Position numbers and translations under genes: made by a program. Positions 58,914-64,000 of a stretch of 64,000 bases of DNA are shown piece after piece; the stretch's first letter is position 1; the number at the start of each line of letters is the position of its first letter. Location of the stretch: NCBI GenBank assembly GCA_023053685.1, contig JALIGW010000013.1, positions 19,614,501-19,678,500 on the forward strand, given 5' to 3'. The notes below the pieces were generated by a model. The model did not search any database. It worked only from the letters and a program-made list of their open reading frames with translations, and was not told the origin of the DNA. Source of the DNA: Diadophis punctatus similis (Eukaryota; Chordata; Lepidosauria; Squamata; Dipsadidae).

Positions 58914-59218
58914 CCGTGTTTCCCTGAAAATAAGACCCTGTCTTATATTTTTTTGAACCCCGAAATAAACGCTTGGCCTTATTTTCGGGGATGTCTTATT
59001 ATTTTGGGGCACGTGGAGCAAGACGGGGCTCCTCTTGTCGTCTTACCTGATTTCAGGCTCTGTCTCCCTAACCTCAACCAGAAGAAATGGTATTTTCGGG
59101 AGAGGGCTTATATTGGGGGGAGGGCTTATTTTCGAAGGAGAGTTTATTTTCAGGGGGAGGGCTTATTTTCGTGGGAGGGCTTATTTTCGGGGAATGGCTT
59201 ATTTTCGGGGAAACACGG
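58914..59218. mobile_element. mariner-like MITE with repeated terminal segment
   Basis: 305 bp bounded by TA on both sides (58912-58913, 59219-59220). The left CCGTGTTTCCCTGAAAATAAG and right CTTATTTTCGGGGAAACACGG ends are inverted repeats. Between about 59100 and 59218 the word GGCTTATTTTCG recurs with small changes about six times. No transposase is present. Confidence 0.87.
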
Positions 59219-59220
59219 TA

Positions 59221-59425
59221 GTAGTTAAGGTACTGGGCTAGAAATGGAGAGACCATGTTTTCTAGTCCTGCCTTAGGCACAAAGCCAGCTGGGTGACATT
59301 GGGCCAGTCCCCTCTCTTTCAACCTTAGGAAGAAGGCGCTAGTGGCAAGTCACTTCTGAAAATCTTGTCAAGAAAACTCCAGGAACTTGTTCAGGCAGTC
59401 ACCAGAAGTCAATACTGAGTTGAAG
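59221..59425 (+). mobile_element. Sauria-type tRNA SINE, 5'-truncated
   Basis: It starts 'gtagttaaggtactgggctagaaa', with a B-box-like 'gttttctagtcctgcc', then 'gctgggtgacattgggccag', and ends 'tcaggcagtcaccagaagtcaat'. This matches the layout of squamate Sauria SINEs, whose 3' end is Bov-B-like. The start of the A box is missing where the mariner-like MITE ends. Confidence 0.78.
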
Positions 59426-59429
59426 GTAT

Positions 59430-60480
59430 AAAACGAAAAAAGAAAAGACAGGAAAAGAAAAGGAAGAAAAGAAAGGGGAAAAAAAGAAAAGATCTGTCCT
59501 ATGGCATTGGCATGATTCAGATAAAAATATGGTTGAAAGACTTCCTGCCAAATGAGGGCAGGAAGTAATTTGGCCAAACAAATCTACTGATTAAAACAAA
59601 AGACATGGGGGCAAACTGTCTGCATTTTTAGAAGATTTGGTTAATCAGAATACCAGAGACCGAAGAATTACATGCTGATCAAGCAATCCATGTGTATTTC
59701 TAGGCGACTCCATGCTGTCTACAGGTAATTTTCATTAGCAAAAAGCAAATTCTCTAATACAGAGAGAGAACATAGCTGAATTCTGGAGAGGAACCTGTTG
59801 TGATGTTACTATAACAACTGGGAAAACCGTTACTGTGATAGCAGAAGGTTACTATGGCAACAGAAGGCAACTTTTGTAATTTGAGGAAGTAGGAAAGAAC
59901 ATTGCTATTACCTCTAATGTCAACCAGGTAATTAGTACAATACAAGAGCATGTCTATAGTGCCAAATTTGCCAGATGTGCTTTATTGCTAACTATATTTT
60001 TAGAAACAAAGAAATTAGGTACAGAACTACCAGTATATATTTTCCCCCAAATCATAGTCTGGATATCTTTTGGTGGGGCTTGTATTTGATATTAATGTAT
60101 TCAATTTCCATTAGTAATACCAGAGTTCTTTTTTCTCTTACAAGTAAATTCAACATGTTCAAATGAAAGCACTGGGAACATAATTAAAATTGCTTAATAT
60201 CATGATATTTCTACTTCTTCCTTTCTGTTATCCATCCACCCTGCCAGTAGTCAATCAGCCAGCCAGATACCTATACACAACAGAAGGTTGGAAACTTAAA
60301 GCTGAATAACTTAGTGACAGAAAATCTGCATGGCAAATAAAAATATTTAAACATGTTTCATTTTAAATAACAATATTTCTGGAATAGATGTGCTATAAGA
60401 CTGGATAGCCTTAGAACAATGATAAATTATCTAACAATGGTTTGATCCTTTGATCAGTGTCATTTAAAAAAAACTCAGAC
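59430..60480. other. Unassigned AT-rich DNA
   Basis: A purine-rich GAAAAGAAAA block lies at about 59436-59492. No gene was seen. Confidence 0.45.
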
Positions 60481-60483
60481 TAT

Positions 60484-60560
60484 GAATAGAATAGAATAGA
60501 ATAGAATAGAATAGAATAGAATAGAATAGAATAGAATAGAATAGAATAGAATAGAATAGA
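60484..60560 (+). repeat. (AATAG)n microsatellite, LINE tail
   Basis: About 15 units, at the same position relative to the LINE 3' end as 16184-16258. Confidence 0.95.
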
Positions 60561-60790
60561 ATTCTTTATTAGCCAAGTGTGATTGGACACACAAGGAATT
60601 TGTCTTTAGTGCATATGCTCTCAGTGTACATAAAGAAAAAATAAAATATATTTGTCAAGAATCATAAGATACAACACTTAGTGATAGTCATAGGATACTA
60701 ATAAGCAATCAACTCATACTAGGAAACAATAAAAACAGTATAAGTTGTAAAGATACAAGCAACATGGATATAGCCATAAGTGCAGCCAGT
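60561..60790 (-). mobile_element. AATAG-tailed LINE, copy 2 (3' UTR only)
   Basis: 'attctttattagccaagtgtgattgg' and 'gtgcatatgctctcagtgtacat' match 16256-16330 nearly base for base. The alignment continues to about 60790 and then stops before coding sequence, so this is a severely 5'-truncated copy. Confidence 0.85.
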
Positions 60791-60946
60791 ATATTAGAAC
60801 TTTCTTTTCCTTTCTGATAATTCAACACATGGCACTAACAAATATGAATTATGACCTAAAATATAAAAACAAAAACTCTGCTGGATCAGACTAAATCTGT
60901 ACAGTACCTTATCCTACAATTTGTTTTCCTCCAATGCCATCTAGTG

Positions 60947-61425
60947 CCGTGATGGCGGACCTATGGCGCGCGTGCCACAAGTGGCACGCGGAGCCATATC
61001 GGTGGGCACACGAGTTCAGGTCCGGTTGGGAAATGGGCCATTTCTGGCCTCCAGAGGGCCTCCGGGGGGGATGAGGAAGGCCGTTTTCACCCTCCCCAGG
61101 CTCCTAGAAAGGCTCTGAAGCCTGGGGAGAGCAAAAAAACAGGACTTCCGGTCCAACCGTAAGTTGGAAAGTGGGCCATTTTCTGCCTCCGGGGGGTGGG
61201 TGGGTGGGAAGGCCGTTTTCGCCCTCCCCGGGCTCCTAGAAAGGCTCTGAAGCCTGGGGGGAGCGAAAAATGGGCGTGCCATCGTGTGCCAGGAGCGGGG
61301 GGAGGGGTCATGCGAGATTGCATGTGGGGCCACATGGAATTATGGATGTGGGCATGCATATGCGCGACTCCACCACATGACACCCCCCCTTTGGCACGCA
61401 AACCAAAAAAGGTTCGCCATCACTG
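60947..61425. mobile_element. hAT element family B, copy 2
   Basis: 479 bp, ends CCGTGATGGCGGACC and GGTTCGCCATCACTG. It has a perfect 8-bp duplication ATCTAGTG (60939-60946 and 61426-61433). The interior carries two copies of a segment 'ggaaggccgttttc...ccctcccc.ggctcctagaaaggctctgaagcctggg' near 61074-61125 and 61207-61258. It is related to 41784-42434 at its ends. Confidence 0.92.
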
Positions 61426-61434
61426 ATCTAGTGT

Positions 61435-62565
61435 GTGCATTAAGATCAGTTGGAAAAGTCTGGCTTGTGGGTTTCACAGCTGGGTTTGGCTGATAGTCCT
61501 ATAGAGTAGGCTGGATTAATACCTTCTCAATGGCAGTGAACCTATTATGGAATGTTCTTCTACGAGATTCTCAATATTACCATTCTGCCTTCTTTTAGAA
61601 AATAATTGACATGACAACATTTACAGGACAAGTTGTTCAAAATTAGTCTTCCCTTATAAAGTTGACTTTTTATGTTTTTATTTTTCAGTATTCTACCTTT
61701 TCTCCTCAATATCTCACAGATCTAATCCATATGTTTCGTCCCAAAGGTCTACAACAGATTTTAGGAAAAGTTGCTGACAGATTTCTCCCTCCTGTTTCCA
61801 CTATGGAAAGTAATTCTATTAATAGAAAACAGATATGGGATCTTATCTTTTTCTTGCAGCAACCAAATCTTATCAGTTTCTGTGATCTAAAAATATGTTT
61901 TTCCTCTTTCTATAACTCTTTAAAGTACATATAAAGTAAAACCATGGTGAAGTGTACTGTGGAGTCCTTGGTGATACTCTTAGCAGTTAAATTTCCTTAT
62001 TATTATGTCAGTACCTCTATGCATATCTCACAGGTTTAAAAATATGATCAGTTAAATAATTTTAAAGGTTGACATTTAAAATAAAAGAGTGCAAAACTTG
62101 AATGGATAATGTGGGTCAATAAAGTTTCAGTAAATTCACCAATTAAAACAGACACATAAATTCACCTCATTAAACACTCTATAGATCAGAAATTTTGGGG
62201 GGTGGCAAAGCTAATATTACTTTCAGCTTTCCTCATTTTTTTCAAATTATTTAATGTGACCAGCTATGTTACATTTTACCTTTGCTTTCTCTTAATGTGG
62301 CCAACTAATGATATTCACATTTCTGTGCTGGTCCTGTTGGCACAACTGGGAACAAAACTCTCTTTCAATATTTTGAATATGAAATCAAAGCTGCCATGAA
62401 TGACTGACATAAAATTGCATTCCTTCACAAAGAATACACGGACTCATGTTCTTACCTATGGGCACCATTCAAGCTTTTACTTCCCTATATCTAAGTGGGG
62501 TGGATAAGACAAGCAAGATTACAAGGTCCACTTTCATATCACAATTAATAATAAGAGACTCCTTT
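61435..62565. other. Unassigned AT-rich DNA
   Basis: An open frame of 90 aa at 61662-61934 has no recognisable domain. No gene was called. Confidence 0.45.
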
Positions 62566-62568
62566 TTT

Positions 62569-62620
62569 GGGTGCCAGAAGCATTGGCAATGAACTAGCAT
62601 TGCCAATCCTTCTGGCACCC
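62569..62620. repeat. 23-bp hairpin with 6-nt loop
   Basis: Arms 62569-62591 (GGGTGCCAGAAGCATTGGCA...) and 62598-62620 are complementary with a single mismatch. The loop is AACTAG. Confidence 0.9.
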
Positions 62621-62728
62621 AACAAAACCTAAAGTTCAGAGGCAAAAACAGGATTGATGAGTTTTATTCTTTTGAGTTCTGCCCAGTAAAGGGGAATCTT
62701 TGCATCTTAGAAAAGCTAATGTAAGAGG

Positions 62729-63027
62729 CAGTGGTGGGATTCAAATTTTTTTACTACCGGTTCTGTGGGCATGGCTTGGTGGGCGTGGTGTAGTGTGGCT
62801 TGGGGGCGTGGCAGGGAAAGGATACTGCAAAATCCCCATTCCCACCCCACTCCAGGGGAAGGTTACTGCAATATCCCCATTTCCTCCCAATCAGCTGGGA
62901 CTCGGGAGGTAGAGAATAGATGAGGGCAGGGCCAGTCAGAGGTGGTATTTACCAATTCTCCAAACTACTCAAAATTTCCACTACCGGTTCTCCAGAACTG
63001 GTCAGAACCTGCTGAAACCCACCTCTG
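62729..63027. mobile_element. hAT MITE family A, copy 6
   Basis: 299 bp, ends CAGTGGTGGGATTC and GAAACCCACCTCTG. It has a perfect 8-bp duplication GTAAGAGG (62721-62728 and 63028-63035). The interior includes GGGCGTGG repeats, and ATACTGCAAAATCCCCATTC is tandemly duplicated with changes. Confidence 0.93.
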
Positions 63028-63035
63028 GTAAGAGG

Positions 63036-64000
63036 TTAATAATATCCTTGAACATTTGTATTCTTAAAATCTAATTGAATATTACTGCATTGATTCAGTC
63101 AACCTCTAAAGATTCTACTAGATAATTTGAAGACTGTCACACTGTCCTTTCTTTATCTGAACTCTCTTTCTCCTAAAAAAAGTATTGAGGAAATATTTCA
63201 AAATTACACTGTGGTAAAACCCTTCAGACAAAGTTCTCTAAAAGGTCTATCATCCCTGCTGTTTCATTCTCATGTTCCTGGCATTTTGAAGTTTTCTCAT
63301 TATTGTCTATTGACAAATCTTTCCTTCAATCAAACTTGAAACACATTCAATCAAATAAGAGTGCCATAGAATCTCAAATCACAGAGTTGAGCTGAATCAA
63401 GTTCTGCTTGAATATTGAATCTCCAATATGGATAAAATCTGAATTAATTTTGTACAGGTCTTATTTAAAGCAATTTCTCAAATGTTTAAAGATATACATT
63501 AAAATATATAGTGTGGCCAAACTAGATTCATTAAAATAATAATTTGAAATAATGCATGAGGTATAAAATTGCTCACTTCTAATTTTTAGGACTGCAGAAG
63601 TATGCACCAAAAACAAAAGCAAAAGTAAAAAAAAACCTCAATCCTTCAGAGAAAAATTAAAATGTATCAACTGGACTAATAAGCTGTAATATTCAGTACT
63701 AAAGAAAACAGTTCTAAAAGCCAAATCGAGCAATAACTGGTCATTTCATAACTAACATATGGATGAATTATTCTCTTTAACTTCCTTGGTTTAATTTTCA
63801 TTTAATTTTCCAATTACAGACTGCCCAACTGTCAAACTCGGTGGCTAACAAATTTAAAAGCAAGTACAGCATTAATTAGCAAAGATCATAGCCACCTAGA
63901 AATGGATAACCCATAAGAAAATACTATTTTCTTATATTAAAAATACAACAAGAGCTTGAGCCCCATCCTAACCCAAGGCCTTTTTACAGATTTCTCGTAG
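63036..64000. other. Unassigned AT-rich DNA to window end
   Basis: No gene or nameable repeat was recognised. Short open frames lack motifs. Confidence 0.45.

Overview
This window is eukaryotic. It is intergenic, TE-rich, AT-rich DNA of a squamate reptile, most likely a snake. The evidence is a repeat mixture: L2, CR1 and L3-type LINEs, one LINE family ending in an (AATAG)n tail, tRNA-derived SINEs ending in squamate-type tails, several hAT MITE families, a Penelope-like fragment, a Ty3/gypsy element and a compound GATA/GACA-type tetranucleotide array. I found no host protein-coding exon, rRNA, tRNA gene or CRISPR array that I can support. Every recognisable protein-coding segment belongs to a transposable element (TE).

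Layout. 0-3.2 kb: 5' part of an L1-like LINE (minus), a LINE C-terminal fragment (plus) and a small hAT MITE. 4.5-7.2 kb: an old L2 relic and a SINE. 11-13 kb: a CR1 LINE with a younger L2 inserted in it. 13.4-15.7 kb: a candidate LTR, then an old L2 carrying a hAT MITE, then a SINE. 15.7-17.6 kb: hAT MITE, (AATAG)n-tailed LINE, second MITE and the GATA/GACA array. 18-23.3 kb: a degraded LINE split by an L2 with an intact 554-aa reverse transcriptase ORF and by copies of another LINE. 23.9-25 kb: a mariner-like MITE, then a hAT element inserted into a short TTAGGG array. 27-30.7 kb: SINE, MITE, R4-like LINE relic and a perfect-TSD hAT MITE.

36.25-40.97 kb holds the main element: a nearly complete minus-strand Ty3/gypsy retrotransposon. 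It has 257-bp LTRs differing at only 3 sites, a 5-bp target duplication, PBS, PPT, gag with two zinc knuckles, and protease-RT-RNase H-integrase. It carries several frame breaks. 41.8-42.4 kb: a hAT element with a 115-bp internal period. 45.5-46.0 kb: L1 ORF2 relic. 47.6-49 kb: CR1 with a nested hAT MITE. 51-54.5 kb: L2 and LINE relics, a composite repeat with a 77-bp inverted repeat, a Penelope-like GIY-YIG fragment and another MITE. 56.2-56.8 kb: nested palindromes around long (TA)n tracts. 58-63 kb: more MITEs, a SINE and the second (AATAG)n LINE tail.

The genes do not work together as a pathway; the window is a record of successive insertions. LINE reverse transcriptases, including the intact L2 one, are the type of enzyme that mobilises SINEs. 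The hAT and mariner MITEs have no transposase here and would depend on elements elsewhere. I found no convincing new biological system. The most notable items are the young gypsy element, the GATA/GACA array, the palindromic arrays at 52-53 and 56 kb, and the hAT insertion in telomere-like repeat.
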